From Paenibacillus pinihumi DSM 23905 = JCM 16419 (lineage in GTDB: Bacteria > Bacillota > Bacilli > Paenibacillales > Paenibacillaceae): DNA of 64,000 nt. The stretch's first letter is position 1; each line of letters starts with the position of its first letter. Under the pieces are notes generated by a model, which did no database searches, was not told where the DNA came from, and saw nothing but the letters and a program-made list of their open reading frames with translations. The stretch spans positions 344,726 to 408,725 of the forward strand of contig NZ_KE383865.1 in the NCBI RefSeq assembly GCF_000422505.1, in the 5' to 3' direction. Shown here piece by piece: positions 18,197 to 28,402 of the stretch. The translations under genes and the position numbers were made by a program.

Positions 18197-21100
18197 ATGA
18201 TAAAAAGACGGTTATTAGCATTATTACTTGTAACGTCGATGCTATTTACTTTGGCTTCTCCGCCTATGACAGTCAGCGCGGCATGGGGAGATGCCGTAAA
18301 TCTTTTGACCGTAAATGCGGGTGCAGACGGCAATACGGCGACATTCGCTGATACGCCGGACGGACAGAAAGCGTGGAGTTTAAACACCGGAACCTCAAAG
18401 GGCGGCGGTCCCTGGGATAACCTCTTCACGCCGAGCGTAGCGCCTCTAAAAGATGTATCCGCTTACAAAGACGGCTACTTCGTTTTTGAGATGTATATTC
18501 CTAATGCGGGCTTTAAAAATATGCAAGGCAATAACTGGCTCGTCATCGTAAGCGACAGTAATCCCGCTGAGGACAAGTTTAACAGCGATTCCCGTCTCCA
18601 ACTTGATTTGAGCGGGGTCACAAATGCAGCCGCAGGCACATGGGCGACGGTCTATACGAAGCTGTCTACGTCAAGTGCCGTAGCCGGAAATTTCAATGAC
18701 GCCTGGCTGGACAAAGTAACCAGACTGGCCATGCATCTGCAATGGGATACGAGTGTCCCCGGCACCGACGTTTTCATCAAAAACCCGCGTTTCCAAAAAA
18801 GTACGTTGGGCGCTCCGGTTTCACCGTCAACGGCTCCCGTACTTGATGCAGCAACAAAAATCGTAACTGCGAACGCACCGGCTAGCGGGCAAGCTGTGGA
18901 ATTCGCAATAAGCGAAGATGGTACCGCCCCCGCATCCGGTTGGGTGGATGGAAGTAAAAACGGTAATGTTTATACGTATCAATTTGCCACATTACCTTCA
19001 GCAGACATCTACTATGTATTCGCGCGTGCGAAAGCAGACGGCAATTACAATTTCATTGGTGCGTCTACAAGAACGACTGTAACGTCTATTGACGAACAAA
19101 TATTGGTCAATGATGCGGCGGCGTCTCTGACATGGGATACGATTAAAGGCAGTAATGCTTCGAATAACGATGTGAAATCGCCACTCAGTCTTCCGACAGC
19201 AATAGGAACAACTAACGTGGCATGGTCTTCGGACAATGCGGCAATAAGCAACACCGGAAGCGTAAATCGTTTATTGAACAGAGAAGCAGACAAAACCGTA
19301 GTACTCACGGCGACAATAACCAAAGGGAATGCAAGTGCTACGCGGACTTTTACTGTGACGGTGAAAGCTGTGCCGGCGGCAGTAAATGCCCGGGCCGCGA
19401 CGTATTTTCCCAATATAGAAGAGGGGACGAATAACGCTGTTGCACCGGACGGAAATAACGCGGTTAAGTTGGGTCCCGGCAAAATAGGCGCAGGTGCTGA
19501 ACGGCTTTGGGATGCCCGCTTTATTAGTAGCAGCGGCAATCAGGATTTGTTAGGTTTCGCGAATCAATATTTTGTGTTTGATATGTATGTTACGCATGCG
19601 GACCTTTTAAAGTTAAGTGGCAATAACTGGATCGCCATAGCATCTGGCGGTAATAATATTGATACGAATTCTCGTCTTCACCTTAATGTTAACGAAATCA
19701 AAAATGGAAAGGTGAATGAATGGATTACGGTTTATACGCAATTATCAGCAGCAAATTCTCCGAACGGTTTCAATCCCGTTCATTTGGACACGGTACAGGG
19801 AGCGAGATTGCAAATGCAATGGTCATCTGTGCCCCAAGGCGACATCTATATCAAGAACCCGCGTTTCCAGAATAGCGTGGATTCGCCGAAACCTGTTCCC
19901 TCATCTGTTGAAACTGCCGGCAGCGTTACGTTATCGTCAGCAGCGCCGGCAAACGGCCAGACTGTGCAGTTCGCCATAAACACCACCGGTAACGCTCCTG
20001 CAGACAGTGATTGGAAGACGGGTACTTTGAACACAGGCGTTTATACTGCCGCATTTACAAAACCGGCAGGAAGCACCTATTATACATTCGCACGCACGGC
20101 TCAAAATACGCAATATCCTTTCGCAGGAACACATACAAGAGTTAAAGTGGAGCATCTTGACGATAATCAGGCTATAGCAGACGCGAAAACGAAGCTGACA
20201 TGGGACACGATCAGAAATTCGAATGCTATTGAATCCGAAGTAAAGACGGCGCTCACTCTTCCGGCAACGGGAGCGAATGGTACGGCTATCGCATGGTCGG
20301 CTGCGCCAGCAGGTATTATAAATACCGCAACCGGCAGTGTAACCCGCGACCCTGGCGAAGATAAAGCCGTAACCCTTACGGCGACAATAACCAAAGGCAA
20401 TGCTACACCTGTTAACAAAACTTTTAATTTGACAGTAGCCAGCACGAATAACGAACTTGCTGAAGTGTTCATTGACTTCAACAACCCTGGATCATTTCAT
20501 ACAGTGAATGCAATTGGAAGCGGATTAGGCGACGGTGGAGATCCGTTGGGACCTTTTCCGGGACTTCAAGGCAACGGCATAGGCATCAGCCTCACCGGAG
20601 ATGGCGGCAGCGCAGTGGATGTAGTCACTCAAAGCGGTGCAGGCGCTGTGAAGGTTGGCAACTTTATGTACGTGATTGTAGACGCCCTTAAACTCAAGCA
20701 GGCCAACAAGGTTGAATTGGCGGTCACATACTGGAGACCGAGCGCAGCGGAAGGTATTTCGTTGCAGTATAACACCATATATCCCGGCAATTTCTCCGGG
20801 TTTGAAGCGTATAGATCAGCGAGCATTCCGGCAACAGGAAGCGGAAACTCTTGGGTAACTTCAAAAGTTGTGCTTAACGGAGCCAATTTTGCGATAGGAG
20901 CACAAAATCAAGGCGCACACTTCCGTATCGGCACAGCCGGAGCAATCATTCAGAGCATACGAGTAACCGTAATTCCGCCAACGGATGAAGAAGCGGTAAA
21001 ACTTGTATCGGACGCGCTGACATGGGACGCTATCAAGGGCACGAATACGAGACAGGATCTGGTTGAAACAAATTTGACGCTTGCCAAGGCAGGTTCGGCG

Positions 21101-24100
21101 GGTACGAACATTGTGTGGACATCTACCCATAACACGGTAATAAACAGCAACACCGGCGCAGTAAATCGTCAAGGAGCCAATACGGCTGTAACCCTCACGG
21201 CGACAGTAAGCAAAGGTACGGCAACACCGGTTGTTAAAACATTCAATATAGTCGTTCGCGGAACAGGTTCCGGAACCGACGAGGATGCGGTAAACAACAC
21301 GTTGAACAAACTGACATGGGATTCAATCAAAGGCGTGAATCGTTCTGAGGCTGACGGCGGCATGAATAATGTGACGACGAACTTGGTTCTTCCGTCAATG
21401 GGTGAGCATATGACGGATATTACATGGACGACATCTGCTGCTGCCCACATAACCGCTGCAGGCGTGATACCGGCAAACCGTCCGGACAGCGGCGCTGATG
21501 TAACGCTCACGGCGACAGTAAAAAGAGGTCCGGCAGCCGCTCCTGTAACCAAGACTAAAACATTTGTGTTGAAAGTTCCGGCTAGATATGATTACGCAAA
21601 ACACATGAGAACGGCAATCGCTCAGGAACACGACGCGAAAGATTGGGCGATCTCAGACTTTAACGTACTCGCTTTCGGTGCGAAAACAGTATCGACGGCA
21701 GACGCGGAAGGCTTAGTTAATTTCGATAACAGAGAGGCTTTCCAGGCGGCGATTGACGCGGCTTATAATGACGGCGGCGGTGTCGTATATATTCCTGCGG
21801 GAACCTATGCGTTCTATACGGAAACTACCGGCACAGTAAGCGTTAAAAGCACGACCGGCAATACAACCTACGAATATAAACAAGTATTAAATTTGCGGGC
21901 AGGCGTACAGCTTCGCGGCGAATGGGATAATCCGGATGCGGATGAATACGACGGTAAAATCGACGGAACCATTCTCGCCGTATATGCCGGACATAATAGC
22001 TCCAATTATGACACGTATGTTGATTCTGACGAGAGAGAAAATCAGACAGGCGGCAAAAAAGTGGCTAACGTGTCCGACAGATTTATAGACATGGAACAAG
22101 GCACAGGTGTATCGAACCTTTCCGTATGGTATCCGAATCAGGATATTAATGCTGAAACCGTTGTTGAAAAGAGGGGGGAAGACGGTCAGAAGACAGGGGA
22201 ATTTGAGACAATTAATGGAATTCCGTATCCGTGGACGTTCTTCCAGAGAAGCGGAAACAGCGCGACGCTTGATAACGTTACCCTCGTAAACGCCTGGGGC
22301 GGATTCATTTCCCTGCCGAGCGAAATGCATTATGTTGTGAACAGCAATATGACGGCTCTCTATAAGGGCATCGTCGTTCACACCTGTACAGACATCGGGC
22401 GTATCGAGAACGTTAACATCGACCCGAAATACTGGGCGAATTCAGGACTTGACGACGCACCGGCCCTTTCGGAGGTAAAAGCGTATACTAGAGCGAACGC
22501 TACCGGATTCATGATGCACCGTTCTGACTGGGAGTATGTTGCAGGTCTGTACGTTTCGGGGTATAAAACGGGGATGTGGATCGGAAGAGAACCTGGCGGC
22601 GACGAAGCTCCGAACGCACAGTTCTATGGATTGAAAATAGAAGATTCTGAAACAGGCATATATGTCGACAACGTTAACGGTTTCGGTCTGCTGTTCTCGG
22701 GTTCGGAATTCGGAGGCGACACGGCCGTATATTTCAACGAACGTTTCAACACTTCTGTTCAATTCAACGGCGTTAAATTCGCGGGCCCGATTGTAAGCAA
22801 CGCCAGAGGCGGAGTGATATCATTCGAGGATTGCACGTTCGACCAATATGACAATTTCGCACTGAACTTTCTGGGCCGGGGCAACGCATTAGTCAGCCAG
22901 AGCAACTTCAAGCAGGCAGACAAACATGTAACTCTCGGAGCCAACTTCGGAACGTTTAAATCGGTAAATTCCGGTTATAACCTGAACATCGAGAGCGCCA
23001 ATCTTGCCGCTCACATCGATAACCTTAAACTTGACGTTAAGGGTGGCGGCACGAACACCACTGTGCAGGTCGTTAATGACGTGGACTATCTGTTTGAACC
23101 GATTCCGAAAGACGTAAAAACAGATATTGACGTACATCCGAGACCGGCATCAAACGCTGTGCTCAGACTTGACTTCCCGCGCTCGCTAACAGGCAACGCA
23201 CCGACCGTCGATATATCTGCAAAATTGCAGGAAGCTCTTGACTATATTAAAGCCAATCACGGCGGCGGAACGATCTATTTACCGGGTGGAAGATATAGAC
23301 TGAATAGTCCTGTCATCGTTCCCGAAGGTGTTGAGCTCAGAGGAACATGGGACGTACAGCACCATACACAAGGCGGCGGTACGGCGATATTTACAGCTTA
23401 CACCGGCGGCGCTCAGGGAGAAAACGGAAGTTCTCTCATACAGCTTAAAGCAAACGCAGGTCTTAGAGGACTTACCATTACGCAAGCGAATATAACCAGC
23501 GTCAACCTCGACAACCCCAACCAAACGCTAAAAACTCCGTTTTTGGTACAGGGGCAAGGTGCAGGCGTATATGCAATCAACTTAACGATCCCGATAGGGG
23601 ACAAAGGAATAGATCTGGCTTCCTATAAGACCGATGGCCACTATGTAGATTATTTAGGCGGTACGCTCTTGAGAGCAGGCATCTGGGTCGGAGGAGGCGC
23701 GGAAGGCGGATTTATCAGAAATATGCAATTCAATCCGCATTACGCTTTGAGACTTCCGGGAGGTCAAGGATATACGGCACCTAGCGGAGATTTGTACGGA
23801 TTCGTACAAAGATACAGCAGTGCGCTCAAATTCTCCGATGTGGAAGACCAGACGATTTTCAACAATTTCGTTTTCGGTTCGGTATACGGCATACATTTCC
23901 TGAAAAGAGACTTGGGGAACGGCCAATTCGCATATCCCGGAAAAATGACGATGATCGGTCACGGCTCGGACGGATGCGCGTACGCTTTGTATGTGGAAGA
24001 CGCGGACGAACACACCAAAATAATCGCGATCAACTCGGAATTGGTGAATACGAACATCGCGACGGAGCCGGACAGAGCGTATGTTAAAATGGGCGATACA

Positions 24101-26503
24101 GCTAATACCGCAAAAATCCATCCCGACGCTGAACTTGTCCTGTACAACAGCGCGTTCTGGGGAAGCCCGAGTGTAGCAGGAGCGGTCGTATATAACGGTA
24201 ACGTTCGTTTCCAGCAAGCAAACTTCACTCAGCTGCCAGGAAACAATCCGGGTATAGACGTTCAAGGCGGAAAAGCGCATGTATATTCCTCTTACTTCCA
24301 GCCGACGAAGAACGGTCAGAATAATAATGTGTATGCCATGCTGCGCGAGGGCGGCACATCAATTGAACTTAGCAACAATTATTACGCATCCGGTTTGAGA
24401 AACAGCACCCCGGCGAGCAATCCGTACGGAATTTACGGCTCGGATTTATTGGCAGAACCATTTGTATTTAACCTGACCAAAAACGGAGATAAACAACAAT
24501 TCAGCGTCAAGTATAATGTGGGAGGCAGAACCTCAACACCCGGGACGTTGAAAATGGTTTCCCCGGCAGCTTATGCTAAAGATCTCACTCCCATCAAAGT
24601 TAACGCGCTTGCGGCAGGCCAATCCGTAACCGTAGATTTACCGTATTACGTTGCAGGCCTGGTCACATTCGAGCTTCAGCTCGAAGACGGAAAAGCATAC
24701 ACCTATACGGCAAAATTTGACACGGCATATGCTGAAAAGGCAAGCTCTGCCGGCACGGAAAATCCGGCAAAGAATGCTGCAACTCCGGCATATGTAATGG
24801 ATACCAAAGATTATGTAACTTCGGGAACGTGGGATGGTCCGCAAGACCTCAGCGCAGAATCTCGTTTCGCATGGGATGACAGCAATTTATATGCGTACAT
24901 TGTCGTTACAGACGACGTGCACTACAATAGTCAGACCGGGGGAAATATATGGAGAGAGGATAATTTGCAGTTAGGCATTGATTTACGCAATCCTGCAACC
25001 AACAGTACGACGCGGAATGAATTGGGATTCGCGCTCACCAATAACAACCAAGTTATAAAGTGGGCATGGACCCGTCCTACAGGGGCCAATGCGCCGACTG
25101 CTCCGATTACGGATATAGCGGCAGACATTACGAGAGATGAAAATACGAAAAAGACCATTTACAATTTAAAAATTCCGTTTAATACCGTTCTTAATAATCC
25201 TGCATCGGAGCTCGCGAACGGAAGAATCGGCATCTCAATCATGCTTAATGAATCTGACGGTCCGCAGGAATCTGACGGCAGCAGGACCACATTTGAAGTT
25301 GAAAGTGGACAATTAAAAAATTCAAGTTTATTTACAGATTTATATCTGTTAAGCGCAGGCAAATATAATGAAATGCTTGAAGCATCGGCAAGGGCTGCCG
25401 TTACAAAGGCTCTCGCGTCTGAATCAGCTGCCGATATCGCTATGGGTCGCAACTTTATCACGATTATGGCAGACGGCGAAGTGAAGACGGACCTTCTGAA
25501 CCAAATCAAAGCTATCGATAAGGAAAGCGAAATTAGCCCAACTTCTGCCCAATTCGATCTGAACCCTGGCAAGCAGCAAGCAGCTGTAATCAAGCTGGAG
25601 CTTAAAGGGAATACACTGACAGCCATTAAGAACGGCAGTACTCTGCTTCAGGCTGGAACAGATTATGTTGTAAACAGCGATCAGATCACGATTACGAAGG
25701 CTTACTTGGCGAAATTACAAAAAGGTACTGCACAGCTAACGTTTGAGTTTAGCGCAGGCCAGCCGCAGGTGCTGACGATTCAAGTCGTTAATACAACGCC
25801 AGCGCCTGGCAACAACGGCGGCGTTAATGGCGGCAATAACGGTGGCACTAACGGTGGTAACAACAGCGGTAATAACGGCGGCAGCAACGGCGGCAATAAC
25901 GGTGGCAGCAACGGAGGTAACAATAGCGGTAACAACGTCGGAAATCAAGAGAACCAGATTGAATTGAAGGATATTGCCGGACACTGGGCAGAAACTGCAA
26001 TTCGCAAGGCAGCGGCAAAAGGCTTGGTGAATGGCTATAATGATCATACCTTCAAGCCGAATGCGGCGGTAACCCGTGCGGAATTTGCAGTGATGTTAAC
26101 CCGCGCATCGACTGTAAAAGGCGATGGAAAACAGCATGTCTTTAAAGATGAAGCTGACATTGCTTCATGGGCAAAAGAAGCGCTTGAGCAGGCAGTAGGA
26201 GCGGGAGTTTTAAGCGGCTATAAGGATGGGACGCTGCGTCCAAATAGCGGTGTGACGCGCGCTGAGCTTGCGGTTATGATTGCTCGTGCTTTCAAGCTGG
26301 AAGATCAAAAGGACAAAGCAGCAACCTTCACTGACCACGATAAACTGCCAGAATGGGCAAAGGGAGCAATTGGCGCAGTAGCCGCAAAAGGGATTATGCA
26401 GGGCAAGGGCAAGGATGGCGGCAAGTTTGACTTCAATGCAGTGGCAACCAGAGCGGAAGTCACGACAATTCTGCTCCGTGTTTTGGAGTTGAATGAGAAA
26501 TAA
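18197..26503 (+). CDS. Giant SLH-anchored beta-helix surface protein
   Basis: At 2768 residues this is the largest gene here. ATG 18197 has GGAGGAAA upstream and begins a signal peptide. Visible order: CBM-like domain, Ig-like domain and atrophied Ig repeat (about 30-395), the same three-part module again (about 395-750), two more atrophied Ig repeats with the TWDxIKG signature (about 928-1128), two pectate-lyase-superfamily beta-helix domains (about 1150-1645 and 1650-2100; GGGVVYIPAGTY and GGGTIYLPGGRY), a CBM9-like domain (about 2185-2388), an X2-like module, a Gly/Asn-rich linker (about 2535-2585) and three SLH repeats. It should sit on the cell wall and act on or bind polysaccharide; catalytic residues were not identified. 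Confidence 0.93.
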   Translation: MIKRRLLALLLVTSMLFTLASPPMTVSAAWGDAVNLLTVNAGADGNTATFADTPDGQKAWSLNTGTSKGGGPWDNLFTPSVAPLKDVSAYKDGYFVFEMYIPNAGFKNMQGNNWLVIVSDSNPAEDKFNSDSRLQLDLSGVTNAAAGTWATVYTKLSTSSAVAGNFNDAWLDKVTRLAMHLQWDTSVPGTDVFIKNPRFQKSTLGAPVSPSTAPVLDAATKIVTANAPASGQAVEFAISEDGTAPASGWVDGSKNGNVYTYQFATLPSADIYYVFARAKADGNYNFIGASTRTTVTSIDEQILVNDAAASLTWDTIKGSNASNNDVKSPLSLPTAIGTTNVAWSSDNAAISNTGSVNRLLNREADKTVVLTATITKGNASATRTFTVTVKAVPAAVNARAATYFPNIEEGTNNAVAPDGNNAVKLGPGKIGAGAERLWDARFISSSGNQDLLGFANQYFVFDMYVTHADLLKLSGNNWIAIASGGNNIDTNSRLHLNVNEIKNGKVNEWITVYTQLSAANSPNGFNPVHLDTVQGARLQMQWSSVPQGDIYIKNPRFQNSVDSPKPVPSSVETAGSVTLSSAAPANGQTVQFAINTTGNAPADSDWKTGTLNTGVYTAAFTKPAGSTYYTFARTAQNTQYPFAGTHTRVKVEHLDDNQAIADAKTKLTWDTIRNSNAIESEVKTALTLPATGANGTAIAWSAAPAGIINTATGSVTRDPGEDKAVTLTATITKGNATPVNKTFNLTVASTNNELAEVFIDFNNPGSFHTVNAIGSGLGDGGDPLGPFPGLQGNGIGISLTGDGGSAVDVVTQSGAGAVKVGNFMYVIVDALKLKQANKVELAVTYWRPSAAEGISLQYNTIYPGNFSGFEAYRSASIPATGSGNSWVTSKVVLNGANFAIGAQNQGAHFRIGTAGAIIQSIRVTVIPPTDEEAVKLVSDALTWDAIKGTNTRQDLVETNLTLAKAGSAGTNIVWTSTHNTVINSNTGAVNRQGANTAVTLTATVSKGTATPVVKTFNIVVRGTGSGTDEDAVNNTLNKLTWDSIKGVNRSEADGGMNNVTTNLVLPSMGEHMTDITWTTSAAAHITAAGVIPANRPDSGADVTLTATVKRGPAAAPVTKTKTFVLKVPARYDYAKHMRTAIAQEHDAKDWAISDFNVLAFGAKTVSTADAEGLVNFDNREAFQAAIDAAYNDGGGVVYIPAGTYAFYTETTGTVSVKSTTGNTTYEYKQVLNLRAGVQLRGEWDNPDADEYDGKIDGTILAVYAGHNSSNYDTYVDSDERENQTGGKKVANVSDRFIDMEQGTGVSNLSVWYPNQDINAETVVEKRGEDGQKTGEFETINGIPYPWTFFQRSGNSATLDNVTLVNAWGGFISLPSEMHYVVNSNMTALYKGIVVHTCTDIGRIENVNIDPKYWANSGLDDAPALSEVKAYTRANATGFMMHRSDWEYVAGLYVSGYKTGMWIGREPGGDEAPNAQFYGLKIEDSETGIYVDNVNGFGLLFSGSEFGGDTAVYFNERFNTSVQFNGVKFAGPIVSNARGGVISFEDCTFDQYDNFALNFLGRGNALVSQSNFKQADKHVTLGANFGTFKSVNSGYNLNIESANLAAHIDNLKLDVKGGGTNTTVQVVNDVDYLFEPIPKDVKTDIDVHPRPASNAVLRLDFPRSLTGNAPTVDISAKLQEALDYIKANHGGGTIYLPGGRYRLNSPVIVPEGVELRGTWDVQHHTQGGGTAIFTAYTGGAQGENGSSLIQLKANAGLRGLTITQANITSVNLDNPNQTLKTPFLVQGQGAGVYAINLTIPIGDKGIDLASYKTDGHYVDYLGGTLLRAGIWVGGGAEGGFIRNMQFNPHYALRLPGGQGYTAPSGDLYGFVQRYSSALKFSDVEDQTIFNNFVFGSVYGIHFLKRDLGNGQFAYPGKMTMIGHGSDGCAYALYVEDADEHTKIIAINSELVNTNIATEPDRAYVKMGDTANTAKIHPDAELVLYNSAFWGSPSVAGAVVYNGNVRFQQANFTQLPGNNPGIDVQGGKAHVYSSYFQPTKNGQNNNVYAMLREGGTSIELSNNYYASGLRNSTPASNPYGIYGSDLLAEPFVFNLTKNGDKQQFSVKYNVGGRTSTPGTLKMVSPAAYAKDLTPIKVNALAAGQSVTVDLPYYVAGLVTFELQLEDGKAYTYTAKFDTAYAEKASSAGTENPAKNAATPAYVMDTKDYVTSGTWDGPQDLSAESRFAWDDSNLYAYIVVTDDVHYNSQTGGNIWREDNLQLGIDLRNPATNSTTRNELGFALTNNNQVIKWAWTRPTGANAPTAPITDIAADITRDENTKKTIYNLKIPFNTVLNNPASELANGRIGISIMLNESDGPQESDGSRTTFEVESGQLKNSSLFTDLYLLSAGKYNEMLEASARAAVTKALASESAADIAMGRNFITIMADGEVKTDLLNQIKAIDKESEISPTSAQFDLNPGKQQAAVIKLELKGNTLTAIKNGSTLLQAGTDYVVNSDQITITKAYLAKLQKGTAQLTFEFSAGQPQVLTIQVVNTTPAPGNNGGVNGGNNGGTNGGNNSGNNGGSNGGNNGGSNGGNNSGNNVGNQENQIELKDIAGHWAETAIRKAAAKGLVNGYNDHTFKPNAAVTRAEFAVMLTRASTVKGDGKQHVFKDEADIASWAKEALEQAVGAGVLSGYKDGTLRPNSGVTRAELAVMIARAFKLEDQKDKAATFTDHDKLPEWAKGAIGAVAAKGIMQGKGKDGGKFDFNAVATRAEVTTILLRVLELNEK
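25804..25950 (+). repeat. Gly/Asn-rich short tandem repeats within the SLH protein gene
   Basis: Imperfect 9- to 12-bp units of the AACGGCGGC type encode a flexible GGNNGG linker between the X2-like module and the SLH repeats. Such tracts are prone to slippage, so length may differ between strains. Confidence 0.8.
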
Positions 26504-26597
26504 GCAGGGCTATATATCAGTCAGCAGAAATGTAGCTTAGAGTCTTAATCAGGAAGGATGTCAGCGGCGATAAGCCAAGGCTGGCATCCTTTTTATT
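26490..26597 (+). repeat. SLH-gene 3' end and terminator, copy 1 of a dispersed repeat
   Basis: The stop region and terminator (AAGGATGTCAGC / GCTGGCATCCTT stem, then TTTTTATT) recur at 53752-53873 with four mismatches over the last 82 bp. It functions here as the terminator of the giant SLH gene. Confidence 0.85.
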
Positions 26598-27236
26598 AGC
26601 TTTTGAATGGTTAGTCATTGACGCGCCATTGCAATGGGCGCGTACTTGTCCTAAACACTTAGTCACCGCAAAACGCGGCGAATAAGTTTTTTTATTGTGA
26701 ATTATGTTTAAATTTAGAAATTTAATTGTTTAATGCATTCATTGTTTCATGGTAGACTTTGTGTCGGATGGAGAGGAATCTCCGGATTTTCTCTTATTTG
26801 CTTTGACTTTATTGAAAACGATCCAGGCCAATTCTGAATATATAGTTATCTAAAGTGTTTTTGCTGTGTCAAAATGATAAGTCATCACCGTCAATACTTC
26901 AGAAATGTTTGTGGACTCTCTAATTGAACTCTAGTTCTTCTATGGAATGGAGTTGAGCGGATTCTATGTCATGGTTTTTTTCTCAATGGTTCCTGTTCAT
27001 GAATGGGGAGTGAAACAGGTGCAGGTGGGAGAGTGATTCGTTTAAATATCAATTTTCAACATTAAATGCTCCTTAATGAACAATTTTCTTTCGAGTATGA
27101 AAAGCTCTTTAAATTGTACTCTACCATGCTCTATTGAGCTAAACAATGTAAACCAAAAACAACAACGAATGTTATCTTCAATTGGTGGTGTATCCTGGGA
27201 ATGACTTTATAATGGATTATGAAAGGTGTGAGAAAT
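26598..27236. other. Long intergenic region
   Basis: This A/T-rich gap of about 640 bp holds the short palindromic repeat at 26607-26647 and presumably the promoter of the regulator/ABC operon. No RNA gene or ORF with coding character was recognised. Confidence 0.5.
26607..26647 (+). repeat. Short palindromic repeat around CATTGCAATG, copy 1
   Basis: The core CGCGCCATTGCAATGGGCGCG is nearly palindromic. A related copy with the same flanks (ATGGTTA...ATTGA before, GTACTT after) lies at 33973-34017. Confidence 0.55.
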
Positions 27237-27674
27237 ATGATTGGCATGAATTTGAGGCAATTGAGAAAAAACCACAAGTATACACAAGAAGATATTGCCG
27301 AAAAGATAGGCGTTTCCAGGCAGGCGGTTGCGAAATGGGAAAATGGGGAGACGGTTCCGGATATCAATAATTGTACCGCTCTGGCAGAGTTATATGGCGT
27401 GATGCTGGATGATCTGGTGCATCATTCCGATGATAAGGAACAGATGGGCGTCCGACCGAAAGGGAAGCACATTTTTGGCCTGGTTAAGGTTGGAGAGCGC
27501 GGACAAATCGTTATTCCCAAAAAAGCCAGAGAAATTTTCAGCATCAGTCCCGGGGACAAATTGCTGCTGCTGGGCGACGAAGCGGAGGGAATTGCGATTG
27601 TCAAAAACGAGGTGCTCATGCAATTTGCACAGGATATATTTCAGACGCAGGAGTGCGGGGAGGAAGATGAATGA
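27237..27674 (+). CDS. Transcriptional regulator: Cro/CI HTH fused to AbrB-type domain
   Basis: The 145-residue protein combines an N-terminal HTH_3 domain (about 4-58: LRQLRKNHKYTQEDIAEKIG and SRQAVAKWENG) with a C-terminal SpoVT/AbrB swapped-hairpin domain (about 82-125: VGERGQIVIPKKAREIF and PGDKLLLLGDE). Two DNA-binding folds in one short chain is a known but uncommon layout. ATG 27237 follows AAGGTGTGAG. The stop overlaps the next gene by ATGA, making an operon with an ABC ATPase and permease, which it very likely regulates. Confidence 0.9.
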   Translation: MIGMNLRQLRKNHKYTQEDIAEKIGVSRQAVAKWENGETVPDINNCTALAELYGVMLDDLVHHSDDKEQMGVRPKGKHIFGLVKVGERGQIVIPKKAREIFSISPGDKLLLLGDEAEGIAIVKNEVLMQFAQDIFQTQECGEEDE

Positions 27675-28402
27675 TTGCGATCCAAATCAGGAGCTTAACA
27701 AAGAAATTTCAAGGCAAAACGGTTGTGGACGCTCTCAACCTTACGATACAAAAAGGCGAGCTTTTTTCATTGCTCGGGGTGAACGGGGCAGGCAAAACAA
27801 CTACGATCAGGATGCTGACATGTCTTAGCAATCCTACCAGCGGTGATGCAACCCTGCTTGGCAACAGTATCGTATCGAATCCCTGCGCAGTCAAAGAAAA
27901 GATCAATGTCTCTCCACAGGAAACTGCTGTTGCACGCAACTTGACGGTCAAAGAGAACCTTGAGTTCATTGCCCGGATTTACGGGCTGAATAAGCAAGCT
28001 GTAGAGCAGAAAGTTGAGGAGATGCTGACAACTTTTCGTCTTAAGGAAGCAGCTGGCGCTAAAGCAAAGACTTTATCCGGCGGCATGCAAAGGCGGCTCA
28101 GTATTGCAATGGCTCTGATCTCTGAACCGCAAATTCTATTTTTGGATGAACCTACATTAGGGCTGGACGTACTCGCAAGACGGGAGCTGTGGAAGGCTAT
28201 CGAGAGATTAAAAGGGCAAATTACAATTATTTTAACAACCCATTATATGGAGGAGGCAGAATCGCTTTCTGACCGGATCGGCGTTATGGCAGATGGAACT
28301 TTAAAAGCAATTGGATCAGCGGCAGAATTAATGGCACAAAAGAACGCCGGAACATTGGAAGAGGCATTTGTTTTACTGGCTGCAGAAGGGGAGGCTGGGT
28401 GA
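27671..28402 (+). CDS. ABC transporter ATP-binding protein (ABC-2 exporter type)
   Basis: The 243-residue ATPase shows Walker A GVNGAGKTTT, signature LSGGMQRRLS, Walker B ILFLDEPTLGLD and the H-loop in LTTHYMEEAE. It belongs to the DrrA/CcmA-like group that drives export of drugs, lantibiotics or lipids. It is translationally coupled on both sides: ATGA with the regulator and TGATG with the permease gene. The substrate is not predictable. Confidence 0.92.
   Translation: MIAIQIRSLTKKFQGKTVVDALNLTIQKGELFSLLGVNGAGKTTTIRMLTCLSNPTSGDATLLGNSIVSNPCAVKEKINVSPQETAVARNLTVKENLEFIARIYGLNKQAVEQKVEEMLTTFRLKEAAGAKAKTLSGGMQRRLSIAMALISEPQILFLDEPTLGLDVLARRELWKAIERLKGQITIILTTHYMEEAESLSDRIGVMADGTLKAIGSAAELMAQKNAGTLEEAFVLLAAEGEAG

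Noticed and set aside
23654-24280. 208-codon minus-strand frame inside the giant SLH gene
   Set aside because: Antisense shadow of repetitive beta-helix coding sequence.
25804-25950. CRISPR-like or minisatellite array
   Set aside because: The repeats are codon-level Gly/Asn linker repeats in frame within the SLH protein gene, with no spacers.
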